A stretch of 64,000 nt of DNA from Mycobacteroides immunogenum (GTDB lineage: Bacteria; Actinomycetota; Actinomycetes; Mycobacteriales; Mycobacteriaceae), in NCBI RefSeq assembly GCF_001605725.1, contig NZ_CP011530.1, positions 1,922,001-1,986,000 of the forward strand, read 5' to 3'. The notes below the pieces were generated by a model, which made no database searches, had not been told where the DNA came from, and worked only from the letters and a program-made list of their open reading frames with translations. How positions within the stretch are numbered: position 1 is the stretch's first letter; the number at the start of each line of letters is the position of its first letter. Both the position numbers and the translations under genes were made by a program. Positions 28,811 through 36,009 of the stretch are shown here, one piece after another.

Positions 28811-28884
28811 GGGGCGGTAGCTCAGTTGGTTAGAGCCGTGGACTCATAATCCATTGGTCGCGGGTTCGAGCCCCGCCCGCCCTA
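28811..28884 (+). tRNA. tRNA-Met (CAT), intact
   Basis: 74 nt fold as a complete cloverleaf: acceptor ggggcgg/ccgccct (G1-U72 wobble), D arm gctc/gagc, anticodon arm gtgga-ctCATaa-tccat, T arm gcggg-ttcgagc-cccgc and discriminator A; CCA is not encoded. Elongator Met is most likely, but a CAT tRNA could also be the modified Ile type. The 3' part serves as the left att site of the 33.7 kb element, and integration keeps the tRNA intact. Confidence 0.95.
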
Positions 28885-28885
28885 C
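28843..28885 (+). repeat. attL: 43-bp direct repeat, copy 1
   Basis: From ctcataatcc to cgccctac within the 3' half of tRNA-Met; identical over 43 bp to 62512-62554, and the flanking bases differ (a vs t on the left, a vs t on the right). The crossover lies somewhere inside. Confidence 0.93.
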
Positions 28886-28942
28886 AAAATCGCCTGTTGA
28901 AAGGGTACATACGAGCTTTGATGTATGAGACCTTGACCCGAG

Positions 28943-28965
28943 ATGGTCGGTTTATGGTCGGTTTA
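28943..28965 (+). promoter_or_regulatory. Tandem 11-bp repeat near attL (candidate integrase arm sites)
   Basis: Two copies of atggtcggttt at 28943 and 28954 (period 11), overlapping the 3' end of the integrase gene. The same tandem pair, with one mismatch, occurs near the other end at 62380 and 62391. Short direct repeats just inside both ends of an element are what tyrosine integrases bind with their N-terminal domains. Confidence 0.65.
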
Positions 28966-30219
28966 GGACTTGCGAGGTTTCCTGGGTTTCGGCCCACGGA
29001 CGGCCTTCTCGACCAGCGCGGCGGCATCATGGTGCACTCTGTTGCGCTGGAGATAGTGCTTGAGTGTGGTCGCCACGTTTGTGTGTCCGAGCACGTCAGC
29101 GGCGATGCGGGGGTCTGACCTCTCGTCGGTGACCAGGTTGCCCAAGGTCTTCCTGAAACTATGGCCGGTGGTCTTTTCCAGGGTCTCACCGAGAGAGGCG
29201 CGGGCTTTCCGCCACTGCTTGGCGAAGTTGTTGGTGTCACGAAGTGTGCCTATCGAGGAGGGGAAAATGAGGTCCATTCCGCCAGGTCGTGGTTCGGCTG
29301 CGCGAGCAACCAGCATCTCCACGGCGAACTTGGGCAGTGCGATGACCGGGGAGACACCCTTACGTGATTCATCGTTGACGGGTTGGCGCAACAAACCGAT
29401 TCCGGTCCCGCGTACCACGCGACCTGTGACCTGAATCGTCTTGTCGGCAGGGGCGAATTCCTTCCATCGCAGCGCGAGGATCTCGCTAACTCGCAACCCG
29501 GTGGCGATATGCATGAGGATGGGGTCTGTAAGGTCGGCTTCGAGACAGTAGTCGGATGTTGCGAGCGCGTTCAGCACTGCGGGCAGTTGAGCTGCTTCAA
29601 TGGGTTCCGCTGCTTTGCGTTTGGGCGTCTCGGGCTTCGCTCTCGGTTTCGGTGGAGCAGCGATAACACGGGCAGGGTTAGTATCCACGACACCATCGCG
29701 CACCGCCTCATCGAGAACTCGAATCAGGTTGCCGCGCAATTGCTTAGCTGTAGTGTGACCATGCTGCGCCTGCACAGCCTCCAGGATTCGGTAGAGCCGC
29801 CCAGGTGTGCACTCGCCAACCGTCAGTCCTTCAGCGTTAGCGTTCCAGTAGTTGAACCGCAGCCTGTAGGTGTCCCGTGTCCGCACCGGCTCGTTATCTT
29901 CGACCATTCTGTCGAGCCGTCTCTGCAGCAGGGTTGTGACCCGCGTGTTTTTGCTAATAGCACCGTCCTCGGAATCGGTCGCTGCCAAGGGGGATGTCCG
30001 TCGCAGTTCTTCGATGTGTTGCAGGAGCGCCTGCTCAGCGGCGGCACCATGACGGTCGGTGACACCCAGCGGCGTCCGCTTCCGTGGGCGCAAGTCGTCG
30101 CCTGACAGGTCGCGGTAGTAGCACCGCGCCTCCCACTTTCCAGGACCGAGTTGCGTCCGCTTCACCCTTCCGTGCTGGCCGAGCCCGAGTCCAGGTCTAC
30201 CCATCGTCGCCCCCGTCAC
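28963..30219 (-). CDS. int: Tyrosine recombinase (integrase) of the 33.7 kb element
   Basis: 418 aa from GTG 30219 (ATG 30204 is an alternative). Complete active site: R243 (GLRVSE), K287 (SRKG), H353 and R356 (GHSFRKT), H379 (LGHT) and nucleophile Y389 (LKHYL). N-terminal arm-binding (about 15-60) and core-binding (about 90-185) domains precede it. It lies directly beside attL. The start overlaps the end of the XRE repressor gene on the same strand, so the two are cotranscribed. Confidence 0.95.
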   Translation of the reverse strand: MTGATMGRPGLGLGQHGRVKRTQLGPGKWEARCYYRDLSGDDLRPRKRTPLGVTDRHGAAAEQALLQHIEELRRTSPLAATDSEDGAISKNTRVTTLLQRRLDRMVEDNEPVRTRDTYRLRFNYWNANAEGLTVGECTPGRLYRILEAVQAQHGHTTAKQLRGNLIRVLDEAVRDGVVDTNPARVIAAPPKPRAKPETPKRKAAEPIEAAQLPAVLNALATSDYCLEADLTDPILMHIATGLRVSEILALRWKEFAPADKTIQVTGRVVRGTGIGLLRQPVNDESRKGVSPVIALPKFAVEMLVARAAEPRPGGMDLIFPSSIGTLRDTNNFAKQWRKARASLGETLEKTTGHSFRKTLGNLVTDERSDPRIAADVLGHTNVATTLKHYLQRNRVHHDAAALVEKAVRGPKPRKPRKS

Positions 30220-30739
30220 CTATCACGCCGCCCGTCGCGCGGATGTCGGCTTCGAGCGCCACCAGGCGGTCACGGAGTTCCTTTATGAGCCGCTGGTCCA
30301 GGGGGGTGGTGTCCTTAATCGGCCGTAGCCGGGCTCGGAAGAGCAATTTCTTGGTGTCTTGACGCTGGCGGGTGAGGTGCATCAGTTCGCTGGTTTTCTG
30401 ATCTCGCGGGAGTCCCTGGCCCAGCGGCTTCCCGCCCCACCAGTCGGCCACGAGTTCGGCGCGTGCTCGGCGGTCGGGGAGCACCTCAACCTCGGCGTCG
30501 GGCATGTCGCCCCATGTCAGCAGGACGGCGGGTGTGACGCCGAGAGCTGCTGCGAGGACTGAGATTTCGTGTACAGCGACGTATTTTCTACGTCCTATTT
30601 CCATGTCCGTGATGAGTGCCTTGGTGACCTTGCATCCGAGTTTTTCGGTCTCATCGGACACCCACGTCACGCTGCGAGTTCCGCGCAGCGCGCGGACGGC
30701 CTGCCCGACACGGTTGGTTTGTTCCTGTTGCCACGACAT
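30197..30739 (-). CDS. XRE-type repressor
   Basis: 180 aa. The N-terminal half has an XRE-like helix-turn-helix: VGQAVRALR, then VTKALITDMEIGRRKYVAVHEISVLAAALGVTPAVLL. The C-terminal half is charged and helical (about 100-172), perhaps for dimerisation. It diverges from the excisionase-like gene, and a short repeated motif lies in the space between, so it probably controls both. A possible -10 element (tattct on its strand, 30745-30750) only 6 bases before the ATG suggests a leaderless transcript. Confidence 0.8.
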   Translation of the reverse strand: MSWQQEQTNRVGQAVRALRGTRSVTWVSDETEKLGCKVTKALITDMEIGRRKYVAVHEISVLAAALGVTPAVLLTWGDMPDAEVEVLPDRRARAELVADWWGGKPLGQGLPRDQKTSELMHLTRQRQDTKKLLFRARLRPIKDTTPLDQRLIKELRDRLVALEADIRATGGVIGDGGDDG

Positions 30740-30766
30740 GAACAGCAGAATAGCGCAATGTGTGGA

Positions 30767-30812
30767 TTTACGTGAGATTCAAGGTTGACGGCGTGAGTTT
30801 ACGTGATAGTGT
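30767..30812. promoter_or_regulatory. Divergent promoter region with repeated motif TTTACGTGA
   Basis: tttacgtga occurs at 30767-30775 and 30798-30806, 31 bp apart (about three helical turns). The second copy overlaps a candidate rightward promoter with -35 TTGACG (30785-30790) and -10 TAGTGT (30807-30812), 16-bp spacing. Candidate operator pair for the XRE repressor. Confidence 0.5.
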
Positions 30813-30871
30813 GGTGTGTATAAACGGCAAATGCCGATAAAATGATGTACACACACGCAAGGAAGAGAGTA

Positions 30872-31063
30872 ATGGAAGTACCCGAGGTGCGGTTCCTTAA
30901 CCGCCGTGAGCTGGCGGAACGCTGGAGCATGAGCGCGAGGACGCTGGAGAACTGGGCTGTGCTGGGGCGTGGGCCGACACCACGCCGATTCGGCAAGCGA
31001 GTGCTCTACCGATTGGTCGATGTGCTGGCCTACGAGCAGTCCGTGTTCGAGGAGTCGGCGTGA
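30872..31063 (+). CDS. xis: Excisionase-like HTH protein
   Basis: 63 aa from ATG 30872 (ribosome site aaggaagaga just upstream; an in-frame ATG at 30842 precedes this site). A single MerR/excisionase-type winged helix: RFLNRRELAERWSMSARTLENWAVLGRGPTP, then RRFGKRVLYRLVDVLAYE. Such small proteins act as recombination directionality factors. First gene of the rightward early operon, divergent from the repressor. A plain transcription factor is the alternative. Confidence 0.78.
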   Translation: MEVPEVRFLNRRELAERWSMSARTLENWAVLGRGPTPRRFGKRVLYRLVDVLAYEQSVFEESA

Positions 31064-31269
31064 TGTCCATCGCCTCGGCGCTCGCGGCGTCCGGCATGAC
31101 CGCTGCCGAGGCTCGGGTGCAACTGCGCGTGGAGCAGGCCGTGGTGCTCAAAAGGATCGTGGCCGTCAAGCGCCGCCTACGGGAAAGCTCTGCCCAGCTG
31201 GAGTCCCTCGAAGCCCGTCTGCGCGAAATCCATGAAGGTCAGCAGATTTTGGGGGACAGCAGCGCATGA
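31063..31269 (+). CDS. Small coiled-coil protein
   Basis: 68 aa. ATG at 31063 overlaps the preceding TGA by one base (TGATG). Nearly the whole length is helical with heptad spacing (RVQLRVEQAVVLKRIVAVKRRL, continuing into further Leu/Glu/Arg repeats). Function unknown. Its stop overlaps the start of the following methyltransferase, so translation is coupled. Confidence 0.6.
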   Translation: MSIASALAASGMTAAEARVQLRVEQAVVLKRIVAVKRRLRESSAQLESLEARLREIHEGQQILGDSSA

Positions 31270-32012
31270 AATATCGATTCATCACTCCGGGTGAAGCACG
31301 ACCCGATGACAAGCCCTTCACGTATTTCGCATCGGACAACCCCGACCCCAAGCCTGTCGAGTCGGTGCTCAACGATTCCGGCCAGGGACGGACGGTCTTC
31401 GGCAATAACGCCGCTCTCATCGACATGGTGGCCCGACTGTACGTCCCGGACGGTGCTCAGGTGCGGGACGTGACATGGGGTAAAGGAGCGTTCTGGAAGG
31501 GCACGGACACCAGCCGTTTCTCCCTGCGGGGCAGCGATGTCGCTGATCACATCGGCGGTCACGACGGGATTGTCCGAGCCGACTTCCGTGCTCTCCCGGA
31601 CGAAGACGAGTCCGTAGACCTCGTAGTGCTGGATCCCCCGTACATCCACAACCCGGGCAAGCACGTCACCGACAGCAGGTACAACAATGCGGCTACGACG
31701 AAGGGGCTGTCCCACGCCGACATCCGCGAGTTGTACCGGGCTGGGATGGCCGAGGCGCTGCGAGTGCTGCGTCCCGGCGGACAGCTCTGGGTGAAGTGCA
31801 AGGACGAAATCGAATCTGGGAAGCAGAAGTGGAGTCACATCGAAATCCACGACGATGCTACCGATTTGGGTCTGTACGCGCGTGACTTGTTCGTCTTGGT
31901 GCCGCCGTCGAAGTCCCCACAGTCCCGGTGGAACACGCAGAAGCACGCGCGCAAAGTCCACTCATACCTATGGGTCTTCGACAAGCCGAAACGGTCACGG
32001 CGCGCTGCATGA
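31266..32012 (+). CDS. DNA methyltransferase (DPPY type)
   Basis: 248 aa. Catalytic motif IV DPPY at residues 123-126 (VVLDPPYIHNP) and a SAM-binding strand VRDVTWGKGAFWKG (67-80). The order motif I then motif IV, and the C-terminal RVLRPGGQLWVKCKDE, fit the N4/N6-MTase fold found in actinophages. It would methylate adenine N6 or cytosine N4. No restriction nuclease is next to it, so protection from host restriction is the likeliest role. Confidence 0.83.
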   Translation: MKYRFITPGEARPDDKPFTYFASDNPDPKPVESVLNDSGQGRTVFGNNAALIDMVARLYVPDGAQVRDVTWGKGAFWKGTDTSRFSLRGSDVADHIGGHDGIVRADFRALPDEDESVDLVVLDPPYIHNPGKHVTDSRYNNAATTKGLSHADIRELYRAGMAEALRVLRPGGQLWVKCKDEIESGKQKWSHIEIHDDATDLGLYARDLFVLVPPSKSPQSRWNTQKHARKVHSYLWVFDKPKRSRRAA

Positions 32013-32018
32013 CCGGAA

Positions 32019-32094
32019 GGGTGTTGCCGACCATCATAGTGCGGCACACGAGGTTCATGACCCGGGCACCCGCGATGCGATAACCGTTGTCGCA
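32019..32094 (+). promoter_or_regulatory. Structured leader RNA candidate, copy 1
   Basis: A closing stem gggtg (32019-32023)/caccc (32067-32071) encloses a hairpin tgccg (32025-32029)/cggca (32042-32046) and a loop with sequence ttcatga flanked by gg/cc (32052-32062). A further hairpin tgcga/tcgca follows (32076-32080/32090-32094). A second copy lies at 32744-32824 with changed bases that keep the stems. It lies directly upstream of the Zn-protein gene at 32150. Not matched to a known riboswitch class. Confidence 0.6.
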
Positions 32095-32102
32095 CAAAAG
32101 AA

Positions 32103-32127
32103 AAACCCGCCGTTGCAGGGCGGGTTT
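32103..32127 (+). terminator. Terminator-like hairpin in the leader of 32150-32731
   Basis: aaacccgcc / ggcgggttt form a 9-bp stem with a 7-nt loop, just after the structured leader and before the ribosome site. It lacks a following T-run beyond the stem's own ttt. With the preceding structured element it could act as an attenuator. Confidence 0.6.
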
Positions 32128-32149
32128 CAGGTCGAGAAAGGAAATGAAG

Positions 32150-32731
32150 ATGACCGAGAACGATGTTGAGGATACCACCCGCAGGCAGTGCAGGTGGTGC
32201 CGTGTCTGGCTCGACACCGAGGACGACGAGGACCGCGAGCGCTGGTATGGCGCGAAGGACTTCTGCTCCGACGAATGCGCGGAGAAGGCACAAGAGAGTC
32301 TGACTGAGCGGGTAGAGCGACTAATCGAAGAATTCCAGGAAAGAGGTACTGCGCGGGCTTCGTATGAACACGACGAAGCAGAAGTCGAAGCCGAGGTGAT
32401 CGAGGAATTCGCGATTGTCCAGATCAGCGTGCGTCGAGACGCCGAGTGCGATTTCTGCAGGCAGCGTACGCGCATCGGCGGACCTGTTGTGCACTTCGAC
32501 CGGGACGGCGACGAGGAAGGCGGCTACGGACATCACCAGCACGGGTGCGGGCACTGGAACGTGCCTGCGTGTGACTACATCCGCTCACGTGACGAAGGCG
32601 AGATTCGAGCACTGATTGAGCGCGTCATTGATGCGAACAACGCGGATGTGATTAGCGAGCTTCGCCGCTGGTGGGACGAGTGTGACCCGGAAGAAAAGGA
32701 AGGTTGTGAATTTGAAGACCTGGTGATGTAA
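32150..32731 (+). CDS. Two-zinc-site protein, unknown function
   Basis: 193 aa from ATG 32150, preceded by gaaagg at a normal distance (ATG 32144 is too close). An N-terminal treble-clef-like site (CRWCRVW and FCSDEC) and a second set (CDFCRQRT, then HHQHGCGHW) look like two zinc-binding sites. A Glu-rich helix lies between them. The FCSDEC pattern recalls FCS/MYM-like zinc fingers. Part of the early operon and preceded by the structured leader. Confidence 0.62.
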   Translation: MTENDVEDTTRRQCRWCRVWLDTEDDEDRERWYGAKDFCSDECAEKAQESLTERVERLIEEFQERGTARASYEHDEAEVEAEVIEEFAIVQISVRRDAECDFCRQRTRIGGPVVHFDRDGDEEGGYGHHQHGCGHWNVPACDYIRSRDEGEIRALIERVIDANNADVISELRRWWDECDPEEKEGCEFEDLVM

Positions 32732-32743
32732 GCAGATCGCGGA

Positions 32744-32824
32744 GGGTGTTGCCGACCACCAGGTGCGGCGCGCGGGGCTCGTGACCCCAGCATCCACGGT
32801 GTGCACCGAAAATGTTGGTGCACA
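32744..32824 (+). promoter_or_regulatory. Structured leader RNA candidate, copy 2
   Basis: Same layout as copy 1: closing stem gggtg (32744-32748)/catcc (32091 bases further in register, 32791-32795; G-U replaces one G-C), hairpin tgccg (32750-32754)/cggcg (32766-32770), and hairpin gggg-ctcgtga-cccc (32774-32788). A perfect 8-bp hairpin tgtgcacc/ggtgcaca follows (32800-32824). It lies upstream of the tandem zinc-ribbon gene at 32844. Confidence 0.6.
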
Positions 32825-32843
32825 AGAAGAAAGGAGAAATGTG

Positions 32844-33086
32844 ATGCTGGAATGTCCAAGGTGCGGTGACGAATGTGATGAGAGAGACATGATGGAAGTT
32901 GCCACGGTTATCGTATGTTCCGAATGTCGTGCGATGCGGAACTGTCCAAGGTGCGGTGACGAATGTGACGAGAGAGACATGGTGGAAGTTGCCGACTCAA
33001 CGATCGTATGTTCCGAATGTCGATTTGACGCGGAGCTTGAAGATTTGAGTCGATGGGAAGAGGAACTTGCAGAGGGAGCGCACTGA
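32844..33086 (+). CDS. Tandem zinc-ribbon protein
   Basis: 80 aa from ATG 32844 with aaggag seven bases upstream. Two near-identical 30-residue units each hold CPRCGDECDERDM...CSEC, that is, two CxxC pairs forming a zinc ribbon. The DNA repeats with a 90-bp period (about 32853 and 32943) and few differences, so the duplication is recent. A short acidic tail follows. Possibly a nucleic-acid or protein adaptor; no closer assignment. Confidence 0.7.
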   Translation: MLECPRCGDECDERDMMEVATVIVCSECRAMRNCPRCGDECDERDMVEVADSTIVCSECRFDAELEDLSRWEEELAEGAH

Positions 33087-33208
33087 TGCCCGAAAACACC
33101 TGCGGAACATGCCCCGAATGTGACCGACCCAACGAAGGGCTCGTCCGCCTGGTCGATGTGCTGATGACGATGGGAGTCGATTTCGAGCTGCACCAGCACG
33201 CCGCGTGA
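33086..33208 (+). CDS. Very small Cys-pair protein
   Basis: 40 aa. ATG at 33086 overlaps the preceding TGA (TGATG). It contains CGTCPEC near the N-terminus and a helix VRLVDVLMTMGVDFELHQH. The coupling to the zinc-ribbon gene and the Cys pairs support it as a real gene; function unknown. A strong terminator follows 12 bp after the stop. Confidence 0.55.
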   Translation: MPENTCGTCPECDRPNEGLVRLVDVLMTMGVDFELHQHAA

Positions 33209-33220
33209 CGGTCAACTAGA

Positions 33221-33252
33221 AGCCCCGGAGCCCACTTTTCTCCGGGGTTTCT
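33221..33252 (+). terminator. Intrinsic terminator
   Basis: ccccggag / ctccgggg stem (within 33223-33247) followed by tttctt. It ends the early operon that starts at the excisionase-like gene. Confidence 0.85.
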
Positions 33253-33317
33253 TCATGCCTGGGGGACGTGCACCCCTCTCGATTGCCCTTCCCGCCCAGC
33301 AGTTCTAGCGTCGAGCC

Positions 33318-33635
33318 ATGCCCGAAAACCCCACCGTCCGAGGTCATCTGATGGCTCTCGCCGAACTGTTCGATGAACCGCAACACGTCCACGGTCCCGA
33401 CGCCCAGTGCTGCTCGGCAGCCGAGCATCCCGAGGCATGGGCAGAGCTGACGGTGGGCTGGTCTCGCGTGCTCGGGGCTGCCCGCACCCTCCAGGAGCGT
33501 CACGCAGAGGACACTCACGATGCCGTACTGGTCATGTGTGCCGACGCTGCTCGTGAGGCAGCGGTGGGGGAATTGCGCTGGTGCTGGGCGAGATTGGTGA
33601 ATCAGTACGTCGAGGCGGTGAGCACCGATGTCTGA
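33318..33635 (+). CDS. Hypothetical helical protein
   Basis: 105 aa from ATG 33318. No signal or membrane segment; mostly helical with two Cys near residue 31 (QCCSAAEHPEAW). It begins a second operon after the terminator and overlaps the next gene by 8 bp. No family recognised. The first four residues (MPEN) equal those of the small protein at 33086, which hints at shared 5' ends. Confidence 0.55.
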   Translation: MPENPTVRGHLMALAELFDEPQHVHGPDAQCCSAAEHPEAWAELTVGWSRVLGAARTLQERHAEDTHDAVLVMCADAAREAAVGELRWCWARLVNQYVEAVSTDV

Positions 33636-33867
33636 TTCGGAAGTTCCCCTGACCCCCATCGAGCGCCTTGCCGTCGCTGCGCTCTACGCCCGTCTGACTG
33701 CCGCCACCCCCTCATCTCGCCTGCGGCTCGACTCGGGTCTCACATCTAAAGATGTGTTACACCCACGACAACACCCAGAGGACGGGATGAACACGCAGGT
33801 CGCGCAGTCTCATATCCTGGTGTCACATCCGAAGTCTCACAATCAGTCTCACCAGGAGGCATCGTGA
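33628..33867 (+). CDS. Hypothetical small protein
   Basis: 79 aa from ATG 33628. The N-terminal 35 residues form a helix (TPIERLAVAALYARLTAA). The rest is polar with His/Gln/Ser-rich stretches, as in a disordered tail. It overlaps both neighbours, ending 4 bp inside the recombinase gene. A weak call, supported mainly by the overlaps. Confidence 0.42.
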   Translation: MSDSEVPLTPIERLAVAALYARLTAATPSSRLRLDSGLTSKDVLHPRQHPEDGMNTQVAQSHILVSHPKSHNQSHQEAS

Positions 33868-34427
33868 GCACAGCGGTGTACCTCCGAGTGTCCACAGGTC
33901 ACCAGTCGGTCGAGCAGCAGCGCGACCTTCTGGACTCGGCGGGGGTTCGGGCTGATCGTGAGTTTTGTGACGTGGCGTCGGGGCGCGCTGGCTCCGAGCG
34001 GACTGGCTGGACGGAGTGCCTTGGATGGCTCAGAGAGGGTGACACCCTCGTCGTAGCAGCCGTTGACCGCATCGGGCGCTCCGTCCGCGAAGTGGCCAGT
34101 GCCCTAGCCGATTTGACCGAGCGAGGCATCGCACTGCGGTCTCTGCGGGAGGGTGTGGACACTTCGACTCCTACGGGGCGCGCGGTCGTGCAGATCATGT
34201 CGTCCATCGCTGAGTTGGAATTGGAACTGGGCAAGGAGCGTCGTCAGTCCAGCAGGGAGGCGCGCACTGCTCGGGGTCTGCCCGCTACCCGACCACCGAA
34301 ACTCGATGTAGCACAGCAAGAACGGCTCATTCGGCTCTATCGGTCTGGGGAGCCTGTTGCCGAGTTGATGAGCCTGTTCTCGGTTTCGAGGGCGACGGTG
34401 TTTCGGTACGTGCGACAAGCGAGTTGA
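33864..34427 (+). CDS. Serine recombinase (resolvase/invertase)
   Basis: 187 aa from GTG 33864. Catalytic Ser10 in YLRVST, the conserved DRIGRS motif (about 72-77), the long E helix (VQIMSSIAELELELGKERRQ) and a C-terminal helix-turn-helix (VAELMSLFSVSRATVFRYV). Small serine recombinases resolve dimers or invert DNA between short sites. In an element that already has a tyrosine integrase, it may resolve multimers or invert a segment; the 84-bp spacer found in opposite orientations at 44.5 and 45.4 kb is a candidate. Confidence 0.92.
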   Translation: MSTAVYLRVSTGHQSVEQQRDLLDSAGVRADREFCDVASGRAGSERTGWTECLGWLREGDTLVVAAVDRIGRSVREVASALADLTERGIALRSLREGVDTSTPTGRAVVQIMSSIAELELELGKERRQSSREARTARGLPATRPPKLDVAQQERLIRLYRSGEPVAELMSLFSVSRATVFRYVRQAS

Positions 34428-34431
34428 GCCA

Positions 34432-34968
34432 GTGAGGGCCGCTGTTGTCGGGGAATGGATTGTTGTCACGGGCGGCTGGAGCCTATTTCGCACGATGCGA
34501 GAGCAAGTGTTAACGCCAGCCTTGGCGCGGCAAGTTGCCGAATGGTGTTACGAGCAACGGGATTACGAGTCAGCCGCCGAAATGCGTTGGGCTGCTGGGG
34601 AAGCCGAGAAGTGGCTCGCAGGAGAGAACCCCGACCAGTCCGACGACATCGTTGCGCGCATCGACGAGCTGTTAATGAGCGACGAGTTGTGGCCGGATGC
34701 GATGGACTGGTCACCGATGTCTGGCGCTGAGAAGGCGAGGATCCTCGCGGGTGAGCAAGACGAGCGCCCTCGCTCACTGCCTGTGGGCCAAATCCATGCC
34801 ATCCCCGTCGAACAGGTGGTCGAGTGGACGGCATGGTGGGACGGGTTGAGTGAGTCCGACCGGCACGACACCCCTTGGTACGTCGTGTGTCATCGACACA
34901 AGGTCGCTGGTGAGCGCGAGGTGTCGTGCGGGTGCGGAAATCCCAGTGGACAAGGGGATTCCCGGTAA
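34432..34968 (+). CDS. Hypothetical protein
   Basis: 178 aa from GTG 34432, five bases after the recombinase stop. Helical, Trp- and acid-rich (ten or more Trp), with two Cys near the C-terminus (SCGCGNPSG). An in-frame ATG at 34495 is an alternative start. No family recognised. It lies between the recombinase and a methyltransferase in one operon. Confidence 0.5.
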   Translation: MRAAVVGEWIVVTGGWSLFRTMREQVLTPALARQVAEWCYEQRDYESAAEMRWAAGEAEKWLAGENPDQSDDIVARIDELLMSDELWPDAMDWSPMSGAEKARILAGEQDERPRSLPVGQIHAIPVEQVVEWTAWWDGLSESDRHDTPWYVVCHRHKVAGEREVSCGCGNPSGQGDSR

Positions 34969-34978
34969 CATCCGTCGC

Positions 34979-35980
34979 ATGGCGAAGTCCCCTGTCCCGT
35001 ACTTCGGCGGAAAGAGCTGGCTGGCCCCGCGCCTGGCGGGCGTGTTACCCCCGCACAAACACTACGTCGAAGTGTGCGGGGGCTCCTTGGCTGTGCTGCT
35101 GGCCAAGAAGCCGAGCAGACAGGAAACAGTCAACGACCTGGATAACCACCTGATGACGTTTTGGCGGGTGTTGCGGGACAGGCCCGACGACCTGGAACGG
35201 GCCTGTTCCCTGACCCCGCACAGTAGAGCTGAAAGGGCACTAGCGCAAGAGATTTCGAGTGAGCTGGATGAACTGGAAGTCGCGCGGCGGGTGTTCGTGG
35301 CGTTAACACAGGGGAGGTCGGGGAGTCTCACTCGCACGGGTTGGCGGCACGACCTGCGGCCCGTGAGCACCCCGATGCCCGTCGTGTTGCAAAGGTATGC
35401 GGGGCGAATAGCGCAGGCAGCCAAGCGGATTCAAAAAGTCAGTCTGGAGTGTCGTCCTGCCGTCGAGCTGGTCGAGGCGTACGGGGCCGTTAGAGAGAAC
35501 CTGCTCTATGTGGACCCGCCGTACATCGTGGACAAGGGCATCAGGAGGGGCGGGGAGTATCGGGTGGAGATGCGGAGTGTGGGGGCTCACCAGGAACTCG
35601 CGGAGGCGTGCGTCGGGGCTGATGCGGCGGTGGTGGTGTCGGGATATGCCTCGGAGCTGTGGGACGGGATGCTCGACGGGTGGTACAGGTACGAGATTCC
35701 CATGCTGACCTCGCAAGGGTCGGGGGACGGTCGGCGGACAGAAATCGTGTGGAGCAATCGGGTGTTGGAGGGTCTGGAATACGACGGGGAATTTCCGTTA
35801 CAGGATGGGCCTAGTGTTACGGAAACGCAGCACCGTTGTGTGGGGTGCTCGGCGGTGTTGCGGCACCCGAAACGAGGCCGTCGTCGGCGCTGGTGTTCCG
35901 AGGCGTGCAGGGTCGCCGGCTGGCGTGCACGGCGTGATGCCGAGGGTGCGTCGGTCGAGGGCGGCGAGGCTGCGGGATGA
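34979..35980 (+). CDS. D12-class N6-adenine DNA methyltransferase (Dam-like)
   Basis: 333 aa from ATG 34979. The N-terminal motif PYFGGKSWLAPRLAG contains the D12 FxGGK SAM-binding signature, and catalytic DPPY is at residues 179-182. A C-terminal zinc finger (CVGCSAVLRH...WCSEACRVAGW, about 285-318) is an addition not found in the simplest Dam enzymes. It would modify adenine in a short target site. No partner nuclease is visible. Confidence 0.88.
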   Translation: MAKSPVPYFGGKSWLAPRLAGVLPPHKHYVEVCGGSLAVLLAKKPSRQETVNDLDNHLMTFWRVLRDRPDDLERACSLTPHSRAERALAQEISSELDELEVARRVFVALTQGRSGSLTRTGWRHDLRPVSTPMPVVLQRYAGRIAQAAKRIQKVSLECRPAVELVEAYGAVRENLLYVDPPYIVDKGIRRGGEYRVEMRSVGAHQELAEACVGADAAVVVSGYASELWDGMLDGWYRYEIPMLTSQGSGDGRRTEIVWSNRVLEGLEYDGEFPLQDGPSVTETQHRCVGCSAVLRHPKRGRRRRWCSEACRVAGWRARRDAEGASVEGGEAAG

Positions 35981-36009
35981 AGCGGCGGGCTGCCTGATCT
36001 ACTTGGGTG

